Source: RBC074 sp964470555
Lineage (GTDB): Bacteria; Acidobacteriota; Blastocatellia; RBC074
Reading direction: 5' to 3'
Length of the DNA: 64,000 nucleotides
Assembly: GCA_964470555.1 (NCBI GenBank)
Contig: CAYYDG010000018.1
Coordinates: forward strand, 1-64,000
Of this stretch, positions 20,280 to 29,728 are shown one piece after another. Each line of letters begins with the position of its first letter. Within the stretch, counting starts at the first letter, position 1. Both the position numbers and the translations under genes were made by a program. The notes below the pieces were generated by a model. It did no database searches and was not told where the DNA came from. It saw only the letters and a program-made list of their open reading frames with translations.

Positions 20280-21260
20280 TTATTGCGAAGCTTCAGTCGG
20301 GCGATTGGTTGATCGTGTAGTCGTTGCATGTTCTTTCAACCAACGGTTCAATTCGCTCTTGGTCTGAAAATCGAGCAGCGCCAAAGCAAGCGCATCAATT
20401 TGATCGTCCGAAAGTTTGCGAAGCCGTTTTTGGATCGCTGCGCTTAATTCGCCCAGCCGTTGAGATAGAAGCTTCAACGATAGTTCGATCTTGCCTTCGA
20501 TCTTGCCTTCGATCTTGCCTTCGATTAGCCCTTTGTTGAAGCCTATTCGTTCTGTTGGGGTCAGGTATTCCATAATTTTCTTCCTTTCTTGCGGCGATAA
20601 CTGATTGATCTCTTCTTCAAACTCTTTTTGCCGTTGTGGTGTAGTCAGCGGCAAATAAGCGTCAATGAATCGTCTGATTGGCCGCAGTTTCCGTTCTGGC
20701 AATTTCTGCCCGGACAGCAACCTCAGACAAGCTGCTTTGACAGTTGGGAACTCTTTCGGCTCAACGTTCATCCTGGCCATCAAAGCGATTGCCACTGGAT
20801 TATTCGATTTCAAAAAATCCCGCCAGTCCAGCCGATTGAGTTGAATCACATCGTAATTGAATTCAAGCACGCGTCGGTTTGGAAAATCAACGGCATATTG
20901 GCTCGGTTCAGCCTTGCGCGGACGATCCCACGAAAGCAGTGCAATCGGATAAAGCGGCAAATCGTGTTTGTTAGATTGCGCCGCGAAGTAAATAAACATG
21001 CGGCGGCCAGACCAACGCTTTTTGCTGGCCTGAGCTTCAACGTGAATCAAGAAGCAGGTCAGGCGGCTCTTGAACCTGGCCTTGACCAGAATATCAACCG
21101 CCAGTTTTTCGTGCTGAGAGGTTTCGTCTGCGCTTTCCTGCTCGATGAATTCCACCGAGCGCGTGTCCAGATAAGCGTAAACCTCCGGAAGAAAAGCTTC
21201 GATGAATTCAGCAAAACAGGCGCGCAGCAATTCTTTGAACAATTGGTCGTGATCTATCAT
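20280..21260 (-). CDS. Rpn/YhgA-like PD-(D/E)XK nuclease-transposase family protein
   Basis: 326 residues from MIDHDQLFKELL, which is the family start; the frame remains open to 21398 but upstream is repeat DNA. The nuclease-like N-domain includes HDQLFKELL, then Asp in LAVDILVKAR and a later IHVEAQAS (E-x-Q in place of E-x-K). The C-terminal part is helical and carries EGKIEGKIEGKIE, coded by three 12-bp repeats at 20486-20521. Family members promote recombination and often vary in the number of such repeats. Cytosolic. Confidence 0.8.
   Translation of the reverse strand: MIDHDQLFKELLRACFAEFIEAFLPEVYAYLDTRSVEFIEQESADETSQHEKLAVDILVKARFKSRLTCFLIHVEAQASKKRWSGRRMFIYFAAQSNKHDLPLYPIALLSWDRPRKAEPSQYAVDFPNRRVLEFNYDVIQLNRLDWRDFLKSNNPVAIALMARMNVEPKEFPTVKAACLRLLSGQKLPERKLRPIRRFIDAYLPLTTPQRQKEFEEEINQLSPQERKKIMEYLTPTERIGFNKGLIEGKIEGKIEGKIELSLKLLSQRLGELSAAIQKRLRKLSDDQIDALALALLDFQTKSELNRWLKEHATTTRSTNRPTEASQ
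20486..20521. repeat. Three 12-bp tandem repeats inside the Rpn-like gene
   Basis: Three identical copies of CGATCTTGCCTT coding for the GKIE series. Copy-number change by slippage keeps the reading frame. Confidence 0.9.
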
Positions 21261-21315
21261 TTGTTTTGCCGAAGTTATACGGTCGTCAACAGAATCAATT
21301 TGCGCCTGGGGCTCC

Positions 21316-21420
21316 TTTGGGAAGGCGTGCGCCCTCGCGTGCCAGCCTCGCGCGAAAGTGCGAGTTGAAAAGAAGGCGGCGGCTTGCCAAGCCTGCACGC
21401 GAGGGCGCGTGTGTTCCCAG
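21316..21420. repeat. Inverted-repeat element with GCGCCCTCGCGTGC arms
   Basis: Exact 14-bp arms at 21329-21342 and 21395-21408 lie within longer imperfect arms that start near TGGGAA and end TTCCCA. An inner hairpin sits at 21347-21364. The element fills the gap between the esterase stop codon and the Rpn-like gene. Confidence 0.8.
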
Positions 21421-22302
21421 TTAGATTTTGGACTTCACAAATTCGCCGATGCGGGCGATGGCCTGGCGGCCTTCGGTCAGCATAGTGTGAAAATAATGCC
21501 AGACGTGAATCATCTCCGGCCAGATTTCCAGATGCGTTTCAACGCCACAGGCTTTGGCGATTTCGTCCAGTTTGATCGAATCGTCGTAAAAAGGTTCGGC
21601 TGCGCCAACCTGAATCAGCAACGGCGGCAATCCCGTCAAATCCGCAAAGATCGGCGAGGCCAGCGGATGCCGAACGTCAACGTTTTCGGGCAGGTATAAC
21701 TTGACGTATCCGGCCAGCCGGTCGCGCGTGGCAACGGCTTCATCGTTGGCCGTGTAACTTGCGCCCGCCATCGTCAAATCAACCCATGGCGAAAGACAGA
21801 CGCTCGCGGCAGGCAGCGGCAATCCGGCATCGCGCAGCTTGAGCATCGTAACCAGCGTCAAACCTCCGCCAGCGGAATCTCCGGCAATGACAATGCGGTT
21901 GGCTGCAATGCCTTGATCGAGCAGCCAGCGATAAGCGGTAACGGAATCTTCGATGGCGGCAGGGAAGGGATGTTCGGGAGCTAACCGATAATCCAGAGTG
22001 AATGCGTTGATGCCAGCCGCTTCGCTGAGCGCAGCCACCAGATGGCGATGCGAACGCGGCGAGCCGAAAATGTACGCTCCGCCGTGCAGGTACAACAGCA
22101 CGGCGTCCGAACGTGAGCCAATGGCTTTGACCCATTCGCCTTTGAACTCAGCGTTGACGACCGGCTCGACACTCAAGCCTTCGGGCAAAGGGAATTGATC
22201 GCCGGTTTCGTCGTCAATCCGGCGACGTTCCGGGATTGGAAGCGTTTTGGTTTCAGCCTGGCTGGCAAGCAACGCAAGTAAGTTTTGAAGTTCGGTGTTC
22301 AT
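21421..22302 (-). CDS. Alpha/beta-hydrolase esterase, hormone-sensitive-lipase family
   Basis: About 293 residues from the ATG at 22302. The HSL-family oxyanion motif HGGAYIFGS lies near residue 78, the nucleophile elbow GDSAGGG near residue 146, and the Asp/His partners in the C-terminal AAEPFYDD and IHVWHYF segments. No signal peptide, so a cytosolic carboxylesterase, probably for short acyl esters. It stands between the DUF433/DUF5615 pair and the Rpn-like gene, all on the minus strand, without evidence of shared function. Confidence 0.9.
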   Translation of the reverse strand: MNTELQNLLALLASQAETKTLPIPERRRIDDETGDQFPLPEGLSVEPVVNAEFKGEWVKAIGSRSDAVLLYLHGGAYIFGSPRSHRHLVAALSEAAGINAFTLDYRLAPEHPFPAAIEDSVTAYRWLLDQGIAANRIVIAGDSAGGGLTLVTMLKLRDAGLPLPAASVCLSPWVDLTMAGASYTANDEAVATRDRLAGYVKLYLPENVDVRHPLASPIFADLTGLPPLLIQVGAAEPFYDDSIKLDEIAKACGVETHLEIWPEMIHVWHYFHTMLTEGRQAIARIGEFVKSKI

Positions 22303-22333
22303 CAAAGGTCATATCGCAACTAACGAACTTCAA

Positions 22334-22648
22334 TCAGACGATGGCCTTCGTCAAGAAGCTTGAGCACTTGCGGCCATCGCGGCCACCACATTGTAGTAAT
22401 GCACGATTGGTCGCGTTTCCTATTCTCAACCAGACAATCATAGGTGAGTTGGGATCACGAGTAGTGCGCGAAGCAAAATCTTCATCTTTCGTCAAAATAA
22501 CTGCGTTGATGTTCAAGGCATATTGCCAAATAGGAGCATCATCCGCGTGTCGCAAACCAATGTCTTCAACGTGCTGAGCATCGTGCCCTTGTTCGCAAAT
22601 CCAACGTGCGAAAGCAGGTGGCAATTGAGCATCAACCAAAAATTTCAC
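22334..22648 (-). CDS. DUF5615 PIN-like toxin
   Basis: 104 residues from a GTG start with GAGGTT upstream. The N-terminal FLVDAQLPP, ILTKDEDF and a C-terminal aliphatic block match the DUF5615 family of PIN-like RNases, with acidic residues (Asp6, Asp57 region) as likely metal ligands. It is the predicted toxin of a type II pair with the DUF433 gene ending 7 bp upstream. Confidence 0.8.
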   Translation of the reverse strand: MKFLVDAQLPPAFARWICEQGHDAQHVEDIGLRHADDAPIWQYALNINAVILTKDEDFASRTTRDPNSPMIVWLRIGNATNRALLQCGGRDGRKCSSFLTKAIV

Positions 22649-22655
22649 TGGAACC

Positions 22656-22904
22656 TCAAGCTGTCGCTACAACAGCATGATTTACTTGCGCTGCGGCGTA
22701 CTCCAGGCAAGCGCGAAAGTCTTCCGGTTCGAGATAAGGAAAATCCTGCAAAATCTCTTGTTCGGTTGCCCCAGCCGCCAACATTTCCAATACGTCATTG
22801 ACGCGAATTCGCATGCCACGAATGCACGGACGCCCGCCGCATTGATTGGGGTTGAATGTGATTCGGTCAAGATAACTTTGCTGATTCAAGCTTTGTTGCT
22901 CCAT
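22656..22904 (-). CDS. DUF433 antitoxin-like protein
   Basis: 82 residues from MEQQSLNQQ. The DUF433 signature is clear: RITFNPNQCGGRPCIRGMRI, then VNDVLEMLAAGATEQEILQDFP, a winged-helix-like fold. DUF433 genes almost always precede a DUF5615 gene, as here, and are considered the antitoxin and operon regulator. The longer frame to 22958 has no support. Confidence 0.85.
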   Translation of the reverse strand: MEQQSLNQQSYLDRITFNPNQCGGRPCIRGMRIRVNDVLEMLAAGATEQEILQDFPYLEPEDFRACLEYAAAQVNHAVVATA

Positions 22905-22985
22905 TGTTGTCTTTTTAAGTCCGTTCGCTTTTGCTCTCATCACCGCGACTGACAGCATATCAGTCGCGGCGATGAGAAGTAAGGA

Positions 22986-25900
22986 TTAAAAGATCAACTT
23001 CAATCCGAATTGAATGCGTCGCGGATCGAAGGCCGATTGGAAACTGAGCGGTTGGCCCAGTTCGCTGTTGCGGTCGCGGCGGCCTTGCAGTCGGACGGTT
23101 CCGGCATTGTAATCCGGTTCAATCAATCGTCCGCTCGCGTCCAGCGTGGCGGGGACGATGTCGCGGACGGAGGAGAAATTCGTCCGATTGAACAGATTGA
23201 CACCTTCGACCAGAAATTCCAGCCGCGCGGCGCTGTCCGCCTTGAAGCGGAAGCCTTTGGTGAAGCGCATGTCAAAGCTTCGGAAGTTCGGCCCGATGCC
23301 GGTGTTGCGTCCGATGAAAAACAGCCGGTCGTTGAAATTGCGCGTGTCGGCGTTGATGTCGGTTCCGGTGACGATGTTGAACGGAATGCCGCTGCGAATG
23401 AAGACGATCGGGCTGAAGGTGATGTCGCGCGTGACAGGGTCTTTCCACGGAGTGCGGAACACGCCGCTGAAAATGAAGTTGTGACGAATGTCGAAGGTTG
23501 ACAGTCCGCGTTCCAGAAACAGCCGCGTCGGGAACGGCGCGTAAAACTGCGAGCCGAAATCGGTCACGTCATCAATCGTCTTGCTCCAGGTGTAGCTGCC
23601 TTGGAAAGAGAAATTGTCGTTGAATCGTTTGGTCGTCGAAACGGTCATTCCGTGATAGATCGAATTGCCGCGCGACGTGTACGATGTCAATTGCGTGATT
23701 GTCGGATCAATCGCTTGATATAGCGGACCGAACAACGCCTGGTTGCGAGTTTGCAGCGCGACGGCATTGGCGGCGGTCGGCGTGCATCCCGCAGTTCCGG
23801 CTTCGCAATAATTTTTCGGCACGGGTTGTTGGATGTTGACGCCGCGATACATCTGATAAGCGACTTCGACGCTCAGGTCACGGTATATCTGGCGCTGAAG
23901 CCCCAGATTGGCCTGGACTGAATAAGTGGCTTTGTAACCCGGATCGAGTTCGAACACCACACGGCCTGTGGAACGAGGGCCGGTTGAAATGCCAAGCGCG
24001 GCCAGATCATTGGCGTCAATCGCTCCGAACGGCAATTTGCCTGCGCGAACGCCTGCCGCCCAGATGGCCGCGGGAGTTTGCGTCGCCGGAAACGCCGGCG
24101 AACGGAAGACCTGATTGATGTAATTGCCGCTGTCGTTGAGTATGTTGGTCAGATAGGCAATCTGGTAATAGATGGGCGAATAAAACAAACCTCCGCCGCC
24201 ACGCAACACCGTTTTCTTGTCGCCGGTCACGTCAAGGGAAAATCCAAATCGTGGCGAAACGTAATGGCCGACGGAGATCGGAGGTGGTTCTCCATCGTAA
24301 TCGTATCGAATGCCCAGATCCATCGTCAGCCGTGAATTCACTTTCCACGAATCCTGCACAAAGAATCCGGCGAAATGCACCCAATCCGACCAGGTCGGAT
24401 TGTTGAACCCCTGACGATATAGGAACGGCAATCCGAAGTTGAAACTTTGCAATGCGCTCAACTGAGTCCCGGCGAGCAAGGTGTTCAGCGTGGCGGCGTT
24501 GGCGCAATCCGTCGCCGGGCGATTGTTGATCGTGCAAACTGCTCCATCCAGCAATGCCTGATCCGTCGCCGACGGCAGGAGGGCAGGCACGACCGCCAAC
24601 ATTGGGTAAACTCCACTGGAAAACGTCCATTCGCCGTTGAACCACAGGGCGTTGGTCACGCGGTAATTCACAGGGCGATACGATCCGCCGAACTTGATCG
24701 AATGATTGCCCTTGATCCAGGTCATGACGTCTTCCCATTGAAAACGATCCTGGAAAGTTTCAAACGGCGTGGTGAACGGGCGGTTGAAATCGCCTACGCC
24801 GACGATACGCAACGCCGACGTGCCTGGCGTAATCGGCGCCGTGACGGCGGAATTGTTGGGTGAAAATTGCACGCGGAACTGATTGACCAGCGAACCGCCG
24901 AAATTGTGCGTCCACGAAACCAGTCCGGTGTAATCGCGCACGGTCAAGTTTGTGGTGTAGCTCTGCGATTCAAAAGTGTCGGTGGTCAACTGGCTGTTGA
25001 AATTGTGCGCCAGCGAAAACCGTCCGCTCAAACTGTCGTTCTGGCCTATGTTCAGATCAATGCGCGAAATCCAGTTGTTCAAACGATAAGGCGCGTTGAT
25101 GACGCCGTCGTTGGCCTGCAACAACCCGAAGGCGCGAGTGTTGGTCGTTGCGCTGGTGGTCAGCGCGCCGCGCAATGTCGCCGCAATTCGTTGCAGATTG
25201 GCGTCTGGCAACGCGGAGATTCGCGTCAGCAGATTGTTTTGCAACCCCGTCGGTTGTGTTTGCGCGTTGGTCGAAAAGCTGCGAAAACGCGGCAAATCGA
25301 GTTTTTGCCGTTCGTAGTTGGTGAAGAAAAAGAGTTTGTTTTTGATGATTGGCCCGCCCAGGGTGAATCCCGGATAGGCCTGTTGCTGGAACGCGCGCCG
25401 GTTTTGAAATGCCGTCGGAATGAAGCGTTCCTTGGCGGAGGTTTTGTCCGAGCGGAAGTACATATAAGCGCTGCCGTGCCATTCGTTCGTGCCGGATTTG
25501 GTGACCACGTTGACCGCCGTGCCCGCCGTGAAACCGAATTCGGCGTTGAAGGAATTGCGGTTGACCTGGAATTCCTGCACGGCTTCGGGGCTGATGCCGA
25601 ATCGAAGTTGACCTGATCCGTATTCGTTTTCGCCGCCGTCCACTGTAATCAGGTTGCTGCGCCCGTTGCTGCCGCCGATGGAAAAACCCGAAGTGCCGAA
25701 GGTGAAGCGCGTGCCGCCTTGAACGCGCGGGGCATTGGAACTGGCGACTCCCGGCAGAGTGAAAACATAAGAAGTGAAATCGCGCCCGATATTGGGAAGA
25801 TTTTCAATCTGGCGGCTTTCAATCGTATTGGATTGTTGCGTGCGTTCGACTTCAATCAAAGGCACTGACGACGTGACCGTCACTTCGTTCGTGACTTTGG

Positions 25901-26243
25901 CTATGTCCAGTTTGATGGCGTAAGTCGCCACCTGACCGACGGTCAACTGGGCGTTTGTGATCAAGAACTGTGCGAAGCCCTGTGCCTGCACGGAAATTTC
26001 ATACATACCCGGTCGCAGTGCCAGAAGCTGAAAATCGCCGTCGGCATTGGTGGTGTCGGAGCGAGTCGTGCCCTGAGCGACGTTTTTAGCCGTCACTGTG
26101 GCTCCGGCGACCGCGCCGCCCTGTTGATCTGTCACCGTACCTTTGACTGTTGCTGATGACACGTCAGCCTGGCCAAATGCAAAAATCGTGGTGACGCAAG
26201 TCAAAGTTACTGCGGCCAGAAAGCGCATGGTTGATAGACTCAT
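22986..26243 (-). CDS. Oar-like TonB-dependent outer-membrane receptor with carboxypeptidase-regulatory domain
   Basis: 1085 residues. Signal peptide at 1-25; a CarboxypepD_reg beta-sandwich at about 28-110 (VKGTVTDQQGGAVAGATV); a plug domain from about 125 (PNIGRDFTSYVFTLPGV); then a long beta-barrel to the C-terminal FGLKLIF, ending in Phe as outer-membrane barrels do. This is the expanded Oar/SusC-related family of Acidobacteriota, thought to import oligomers such as glycans or peptides with TonB energy. GGAGGAAG precedes the ATG. Its 5' region holds two 18-bp direct repeats. Confidence 0.9.
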   Translation of the reverse strand: MSLSTMRFLAAVTLTCVTTIFAFGQADVSSATVKGTVTDQQGGAVAGATVTAKNVAQGTTRSDTTNADGDFQLLALRPGMYEISVQAQGFAQFLITNAQLTVGQVATYAIKLDIAKVTNEVTVTSSVPLIEVERTQQSNTIESRQIENLPNIGRDFTSYVFTLPGVASSNAPRVQGGTRFTFGTSGFSIGGSNGRSNLITVDGGENEYGSGQLRFGISPEAVQEFQVNRNSFNAEFGFTAGTAVNVVTKSGTNEWHGSAYMYFRSDKTSAKERFIPTAFQNRRAFQQQAYPGFTLGGPIIKNKLFFFTNYERQKLDLPRFRSFSTNAQTQPTGLQNNLLTRISALPDANLQRIAATLRGALTTSATTNTRAFGLLQANDGVINAPYRLNNWISRIDLNIGQNDSLSGRFSLAHNFNSQLTTDTFESQSYTTNLTVRDYTGLVSWTHNFGGSLVNQFRVQFSPNNSAVTAPITPGTSALRIVGVGDFNRPFTTPFETFQDRFQWEDVMTWIKGNHSIKFGGSYRPVNYRVTNALWFNGEWTFSSGVYPMLAVVPALLPSATDQALLDGAVCTINNRPATDCANAATLNTLLAGTQLSALQSFNFGLPFLYRQGFNNPTWSDWVHFAGFFVQDSWKVNSRLTMDLGIRYDYDGEPPPISVGHYVSPRFGFSLDVTGDKKTVLRGGGGLFYSPIYYQIAYLTNILNDSGNYINQVFRSPAFPATQTPAAIWAAGVRAGKLPFGAIDANDLAALGISTGPRSTGRVVFELDPGYKATYSVQANLGLQRQIYRDLSVEVAYQMYRGVNIQQPVPKNYCEAGTAGCTPTAANAVALQTRNQALFGPLYQAIDPTITQLTSYTSRGNSIYHGMTVSTTKRFNDNFSFQGSYTWSKTIDDVTDFGSQFYAPFPTRLFLERGLSTFDIRHNFIFSGVFRTPWKDPVTRDITFSPIVFIRSGIPFNIVTGTDINADTRNFNDRLFFIGRNTGIGPNFRSFDMRFTKGFRFKADSAARLEFLVEGVNLFNRTNFSSVRDIVPATLDASGRLIEPDYNAGTVRLQGRRDRNSELGQPLSFQSAFDPRRIQFGLKLIF

Positions 26244-26372
26244 ATCTTCCTCCTGTGCTGGGAACGTTTGTATTGACGGAAAATGTTGAAGATTTCCCTG
26301 TGAAATCCGAACAAAAGTTCGGATGTTTTATTCAGTTGTTAAAACCTGGAGAAAAATTCTTGCAAAGCGCCT

Positions 26373-26424
26373 TTACTACTGAAGTTATGAGTGCTGAAAC
26401 GCGCGATTACTACTGAAGTTATGA
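26373..26424. repeat. Two 18-bp direct repeats upstream of the TonB receptor
   Basis: TTACTACTGAAGTTATGA occurs at 26373-26390 and again at 26407-26424, 34 bp apart. The second copy overlaps the permease stop codon. About three helical turns of spacing suits a pair of regulator sites. Confidence 0.8.
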
Positions 26425-27918
26425 TGGCGGCAACATAGTCTTGGGCAAATCGAAAATCAAGCTGAGTTTTTTCATCCAGCGACGTTTTGTGTGAAACAGG
26501 TAAACGACCATCCCGCATCCCAGCAAAAACGCTACTGAACCGATCAGGCTGATTTCGAACTGCATGACGTTTTCGACGGTGGGAGGAGGAATAAAGCACG
26601 CCGCTGTCGCTGCTACGATGGCGATCAACCCTGTGCCGCTCAGCAATCTGTGTATCGGATTATGCGAACCGCTCAGTTTTCGCCAGGCCAGCAGCAAATA
26701 CACGTAAGTCACCATCACCAACACAATCGAACCGCCGAGCAGCGCGAGATAAGCATCTTTCAAGGTCGCTCCCCAGGTGTTGATGCCGATCAGCGCTGTC
26801 GCGATGATCGCTTGCACCAGCAAGGCTATGTGAGGCGTGCCGAAACGCGGATGAATAGCGGCAAACGATTTGGGCAGGTAACGATCCAGCCCGATGGCAA
26901 ACGGCACGCGCGCCGGGGCTGCCAACCACGCCGCTCCGCTGCCCAACAATCCGACAAGCTCGATCAGCACGACCAGCGCCGCCAGCCAGGCCAGCTTGCC
27001 AGCAGGCGAAAACACTGCGTTGATCGCTTGCAGATGGCCGTAAATCGGGCTGGGATCAGGGACGCCAATGAACGACACCGCGGCAAAGGTCAGCAGATAG
27101 CAAACGGCGACGGCTGTGCCGCCGATTTTCAATGATTGCGAAATCCGGCGTTGAGGTAGCTCCGCTTCATCGCTCATGGCCGAACCCAGATCCAGTCCGA
27201 CCAGCGCATTCATAACAAACGGCCACAACGCCAGCGCAGGCCATAATTCCAGGGCTTGAGAGCCTGACGCTGTTGCCGCCAATTCCGTGGATGCTGAATC
27301 GCCCGAAACCAGTTTCCAGATGGCCGCTGCCAGAATCGCCATCGCCGCGCCCAGCCGTCCGACCGCGCCGATGTTTTGCAGCCATTTGCCCTGACCCAAC
27401 CCTACAATGTGCAACCCCGCTGACAACCACAACGCCGTTCCGGCAATCAACGTGACGATGAACGGATTGGTTTCCAACCATGCGGTCTGTTCGCCGCCAA
27501 GCAATGACGCCACACCGACCATTGCCAGAAACACGGTCGGCACATAAAGAAACGTGTTGACCCAATAACACCATCCGCAGACGAAGCCGTGAAATTCGCC
27601 CAGCGCCATTCGCGTCCAGGCGTAAACGCCGCCTTCGCGCGGATGTTGCGTCGAAAGCTGGCTGATTGCCGTGGCGTACGGCGTCAAAAACATCAGAATC
27701 GCCACAGCCCAAACGACCAGTCCGATCCGTCCCAACGGCAAACTCTGCGCCAGCGTGCTCGGCGTATACACCGCAACAATGTTCAACAAAACCAGATCGC
27801 GCAATCGCAAGGCGCGCTTCAATTTCGGAGGGGAGAAGTTTGTTGTTGCCAAATCAATTTCTGTCCTGTGAGAGATTTTTTGCGCGCGGATAATGCGGCT
27901 GAAACCGCGATTTGGCAA
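26419..27918 (-). CDS. APC-superfamily amino-acid permease
   Basis: Up to 499 residues with about 12 hydrophobic segments. The N-terminal LVLLNIVAVYT, the consensus HPREGGVYAW and RVPFAIGLDRYLPKSFAAIHPRFGTP are typical APC/YjeM-like features. Inner-membrane uptake or exchange of an amino acid; the substrate cannot be told. The start is uncertain: the open frame begins with TTG at 27918, while a TTG at 27852 after an AGGACAG stretch would give a more usual short N-terminus. Confidence 0.85.
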   Translation of the reverse strand: MPNRGFSRIIRAQKISHRTEIDLATTNFSPPKLKRALRLRDLVLLNIVAVYTPSTLAQSLPLGRIGLVVWAVAILMFLTPYATAISQLSTQHPREGGVYAWTRMALGEFHGFVCGWCYWVNTFLYVPTVFLAMVGVASLLGGEQTAWLETNPFIVTLIAGTALWLSAGLHIVGLGQGKWLQNIGAVGRLGAAMAILAAAIWKLVSGDSASTELAATASGSQALELWPALALWPFVMNALVGLDLGSAMSDEAELPQRRISQSLKIGGTAVAVCYLLTFAAVSFIGVPDPSPIYGHLQAINAVFSPAGKLAWLAALVVLIELVGLLGSGAAWLAAPARVPFAIGLDRYLPKSFAAIHPRFGTPHIALLVQAIIATALIGINTWGATLKDAYLALLGGSIVLVMVTYVYLLLAWRKLSGSHNPIHRLLSGTGLIAIVAATAACFIPPPTVENVMQFEISLIGSVAFLLGCGMVVYLFHTKRRWMKKLSLIFDLPKTMLPPS

Positions 27919-27979
27919 CGGCTGACGATGAAAAATGACTGTGCTAAGCTGCGCCGCGTCTTTTCATTCAAACAACAGT

Positions 27980-28045
27980 CCACGAGGCAACACGAAGTTT
28001 CACGAAGCCAAAATTATCTTCGTGTTTCTTCGTGTCGCTTCGTGG
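27980..28045. repeat. CACGAAG-type tandem-unit inverted repeat
   Basis: Left arm 27980-28007 (CCACGAGG, CACGAAG, CACGAAG) and right arm 28018-28045 are near-perfect reverse complements around a 10-bp loop. Each arm is made of three spaced copies of CACGAAG. The element ends 25 bp before an acyl-CoA synthetase start. Confidence 0.85.
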
Positions 28046-28070
28046 AAGAAAAAATCAGGAGGCATAAGTC

Positions 28071-29669
28071 GTGATTGTTCAGCTTAATGAATACGATTTT
28101 CTCAAACGCGCGATGGCAGTGTATGGCAACCAGGAGGCCATCGTTTCCGGGGATTTGCGATTGACCTACAACCAGCTTGGCGAGCGCGTCAATCGCTGGG
28201 TGAATTTGATGCGCTCGCTCGGAGTCGAGCAAGGTGACCGCGTCGCCATCATTTCGCAAAACGATCATCGGTTGATGGACGGATTCTTTGGCGCTCCGCT
28301 GATGGGCGCAGTGTATATGCCAATCAACTTTCGGCTGATTGCCGACGATTTCAATTACATCCTCAACCACGCCGAAGCCAAAATCCTGATTGTCGAAGAC
28401 TGGTTGGTTCCTACGCTCGAATCCATTCGCGGCGAATTGAAAACCGTCCAGCAATTCATCACTTTTTCCAACGGCGGCACCATTCCATCAAGCTGGCAAA
28501 ATTACGACACGCTGCTGGTGATGGCTTCGTCGGAAAAGCCCACCCCTGCCGAAGTTGATGAAAACAACATCGCCACGATTCTCTACACTTCCGGCACGAC
28601 AGGCCGCCCCAAAGGCGTCATGTCCACGCATCGCAATCTGTACATCAATGCCATGAACTCGATCATCGAATTCGGCCTGAAGCCTGATGACGTTTACTTT
28701 CACACGCTGGCGCAGTTTCACTGCAACGGCTGGGGATTGCCTTACGCGGTGACAGGCGTCGGAGCCAAGCACGTCATAGTCAAAAAATACGAACCGGCCA
28801 GCTTCTTTGACCTGGCTGCGCGCGAACGCATGAGCTTCGCCTGCATGCCGCCGATCATGATTAACCTGGCGTTGAATCACCCGTTGACCGACGGCGAGCG
28901 CGCCGCTTTGCCGCGCGAAGGCGTCCGCGTCGCTACAGCAGGTTCGGCTCCGCCCTTGGCTTCGATCAAAGGGATGCAGGAAAAATTCGGTTGGCAGGTG
29001 ATTCAGATTTACGGCCTGACGGAAACTTCGCCGTTTCTGACCGTCAGCAAGGTCAAACCGCACATGCGCGATTGGCCGCAGGAAGAAAAATACCGCGTCC
29101 AGACGCGCACAGGCTACGAAATGCTTGGCGTTGAAATTCGCGTGGTGGATGACGAAGGCAATGACGTTCCACCGGACAATCAAACCGTTGGCGAAATCAT
29201 CGCGCGCAGCAACGTCGTCATGAAAGGTTACTGGAAACAGCCCGAAGCCACCGACGCAGTGATTGTTGATGGATGGTTTCACACCGGCGATATGGCGACG
29301 ATGGACACCGAAGGCATGGTCGAAATCGTAGACCGCAAAAAAGACCTGATTATTTCCGGTGGCGAAAACATCTCTTCGATTGAAGTCGAAGGCATGCTCT
29401 ACAAACATCCGAAAGTGCTGGAAGCCGCTTGCATCGGCATCCCGGACGAAAAGTGGGGCGAAGTCCCCGCCGCGCTGGTTGTGCTGAAAGCCGGCGAACA
29501 AGCCACCGAAGACGACATCATCGCCTTTTGCCGCAATAACCTGGCGCATTACAAATGCCCAAAATCTGTCAGCTTCATTGACGCGCTGCCAAGAACCGCA
29601 ACCGGCAAAATTCAAAAGAACCTGCTCCGCGACAAGTTTTGGCAGGGAAAAGGAAAGCGTGTAGGTTAG
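28071..29669 (+). CDS. Fatty-acyl-CoA synthetase (AMP-binding)
   Basis: 532 residues. Activates a fatty or related acid to acyl-AMP, then acyl-CoA. The AMP-binding P-loop LYTSGTTGRPKGVM lies near residue 170, the A5 motif YGLTETSP near 310, the A7/A8 region GWFHTGDMA and DRKKDLIISGGENI near 400-430, and the catalytic Lys in TGKIQKN near the end. The GTG start at 28071 follows AGGAGGC. It is a single gene; the CACGAAG hairpin lies directly upstream and could affect its leader. Confidence 0.9.
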   Translation: MIVQLNEYDFLKRAMAVYGNQEAIVSGDLRLTYNQLGERVNRWVNLMRSLGVEQGDRVAIISQNDHRLMDGFFGAPLMGAVYMPINFRLIADDFNYILNHAEAKILIVEDWLVPTLESIRGELKTVQQFITFSNGGTIPSSWQNYDTLLVMASSEKPTPAEVDENNIATILYTSGTTGRPKGVMSTHRNLYINAMNSIIEFGLKPDDVYFHTLAQFHCNGWGLPYAVTGVGAKHVIVKKYEPASFFDLAARERMSFACMPPIMINLALNHPLTDGERAALPREGVRVATAGSAPPLASIKGMQEKFGWQVIQIYGLTETSPFLTVSKVKPHMRDWPQEEKYRVQTRTGYEMLGVEIRVVDDEGNDVPPDNQTVGEIIARSNVVMKGYWKQPEATDAVIVDGWFHTGDMATMDTEGMVEIVDRKKDLIISGGENISSIEVEGMLYKHPKVLEAACIGIPDEKWGEVPAALVVLKAGEQATEDDIIAFCRNNLAHYKCPKSVSFIDALPRTATGKIQKNLLRDKFWQGKGKRVG

Positions 29670-29728
29670 CCAGAAAATGATTTTTGCGGAATCTCTGTGT
29701 AAGTTATGATCGAAATGGAGGTGAGATT

